A stretch of DNA of 64,000 nucleotides, taken from Nannocystis punicea. Its GTDB lineage: Bacteria; Myxococcota_A; Polyangia; Nannocystales; Nannocystaceae. Shown here piece after piece: positions 63,154 through 64,000 of the stretch. The stretch's first letter is position 1; each line of letters starts with the position of its first letter. The position numbers were made by a program, and so were the translations under genes. Location: contig NZ_CP114040.1 in NCBI RefSeq assembly GCF_026965555.1, positions 10,328,001 through 10,392,000 of the forward strand. The letters run 5' to 3'. Under the pieces are notes generated by a model. That model ran no database searches, was not told where the DNA came from, and saw only the letters and a list, made by a program, of their open reading frames with translations.

Positions 63154-64000
63154 TCCCGTTCGAGCTGGCGACCGCCGCGCGGATCGTGTTCGGCCTCGGC
63201 GCCGCCGCCCAGGTCGGCCCGATCGCCGCCGAGCACGGGCGCCGCGCCCTCGTCGTCACGGGCCGCGACCCGAGCCGCGTCGAACCTGTCCTCGAGGCCA
63301 TGCGCGCCGCCGGCCTCGAGACCTCGCTGTTCACGGTCGCCGGCGAGCCGACGGTGGCCGACGCCGAGCGCGGCGTCGCGGCCGCCCGCGCCTGCGACTG
63401 CGAGGTGGTGGTGGCGATCGGCGGCGGCAGCCCGCTCGACGCCGGCAAGGCGATCGCGGCCCTGGTGCGCAACCCCGGCCCGCCGCTCGACTACCTCGAG
63501 GTGGTCGGCCGCGGGCGCCCGCTCGTCCACGACCCGGTCCCCTTCATCGCCGTGCCGACCACCGCCGGCACCGGCTCGGAGGTCACGCGCAACGCGGTGC
63601 TCGCGGCCGAGGAGCAGCGCGTCAAGGTCAGCCTGCGCAGCCCGAAGATGCTGCCGCGCGTCGCGATCGTCGATCCCGCGCTGACCGTCTCGCTGCCGCC
63701 GGCAGTCACCGCCGACTGCGGCCTCGACGCCCTCACCCAGCTCATCGAACCGTTCGTGTCGCGCAAGGCCAACCCGATCACCGACGCCCTGTGCCGCGAC
63801 GGTATCGCCCGCGCCGCCCGGGCCCTGCCGCGCGCCGTCGCCGACGGCCGCGACCTCGACGCCCGCAGCGACATGGCCCTCGCCAGCCTGCTCGGCGGCC
63901 TCGCCCTCGCCAACGCCGGGCTCGGGGCCGTGCACGGCTTCGCCGGCCCGATCGGCGGCGCCTTCCCGGGCGCCCCGCACGGGGCCGTGTGCGCCCGCCT
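63150..64000 (+). CDS. Iron-containing alcohol dehydrogenase (3' truncated by window edge)
   Basis: About 283 residues are visible from GTG 63150 (GTG 63147 also possible). The Fe-ADH fold begins I-P-F-E-L-A-T-A-A-R-I-V-F-G. An NAD-binding stretch V-V-A-I-G-G-G-S-P-L-D-A-G-K-A follows, then P-T-T-A-G-T-G-S-E-V-T, and D-A-L-T-Q-L-I-E-P and HG near the end give metal-binding residues. It is similar in plan to maleylacetate reductase or butanol dehydrogenase-like enzymes. A palindrome copy encodes EPVLEAM near residue 47. Confidence 0.9.
   Translation, partial: MIPFELATAARIVFGLGAAAQVGPIAAEHGRRALVVTGRDPSRVEPVLEAMRAAGLETSLFTVAGEPTVADAERGVAAARACDCEVVVAIGGGSPLDAGKAIAALVRNPGPPLDYLEVVGRGRPLVHDPVPFIAVPTTAGTGSEVTRNAVLAAEEQRVKVSLRSPKMLPRVAIVDPALTVSLPPAVTADCGLDALTQLIEPFVSRKANPITDALCRDGIARAARALPRAVADGRDLDARSDMALASLLGGLALANAGLGAVHGFAGPIGGAFPGAPHGAVCAR

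Overview
The window is very GC-rich. It is dense in lipoproteins with Thr/Pro-rich linkers, Cys-rich 'CGDG..D..E.CDDGN' disulfide repeats, a Ser/Thr kinase fused to TPRs, VIT/vWA and FecR-like surface proteins, and many lineage-specific hypotheticals. That mix is typical of Myxococcota, and the Thr-rich linkers and Cys-rich repeats point to a Nannocystis/Plesiocystis-type relative. This is an inference from style; no 16S gene is present.

Layout. 0-4.2 kb: tail of an unknown protein, a propeller-type lipoprotein, a Kef-like antiporter and a small hypothetical. 4.3-8.1 kb: an overlapping four-gene set with an ECF sigma factor, an anti-sigma-like TPR membrane protein and a vWA lipoprotein. 8.2-12.6 kb (minus): a lipoprotein, deoC and udp (nucleoside salvage), then a Cache-type sensor overlapping a pentameric ligand-gated ion channel gene. 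12.7-22.4 kb: hypotheticals, lipoproteins and a 1293-residue FecR/VIT/vWA/TPR protein. 23-29.5 kb: an Lgt-family membrane enzyme, three tandem paralogous lipoproteins and fragments of a fourth. 29.6-37.9 kb: prfC, a Ser/Thr kinase, an SRPBCC protein, a coupled protease / membrane protein / TIR-like operon and a peroxiredoxin. 38-42.8 kb: two paralogous Cys-rich lipoproteins separated by tandem repeats. 42.8-54.3 kb: bestrophin, DUF1328-like protein, glnS with a CMD-family gene, cytochrome P450, GNAT and SCP2. 54.6-64 kb: prkA, lipoproteins, ridA, rpsT, a cyclophilin, a 68-bp tandem array, an ABM monooxygenase and an iron-type alcohol dehydrogenase that runs off the end.

The main unexplained signal is a dispersed short palindrome. 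Its core is TGTCC-N4-GGACA, flanked as CCTGTCC..GGACAGG or CATGTCC..GGACATG. At least 18 perfect copies and dozens of near-copies occur. It sits in every convergent gene junction wider than about 35 bp, forms clusters and a tandem array, and also lies inside genes, where it is read in only two of three frames (L/M-S-x-x-T or P-V-x-x). Two candidate gene systems also stand out: the two-gene Cache sensor/ligand-gated channel unit, and the protease / membrane protein / TIR-like operon. No tRNA, rRNA, CRISPR array, insertion sequence or phage gene was recognised.
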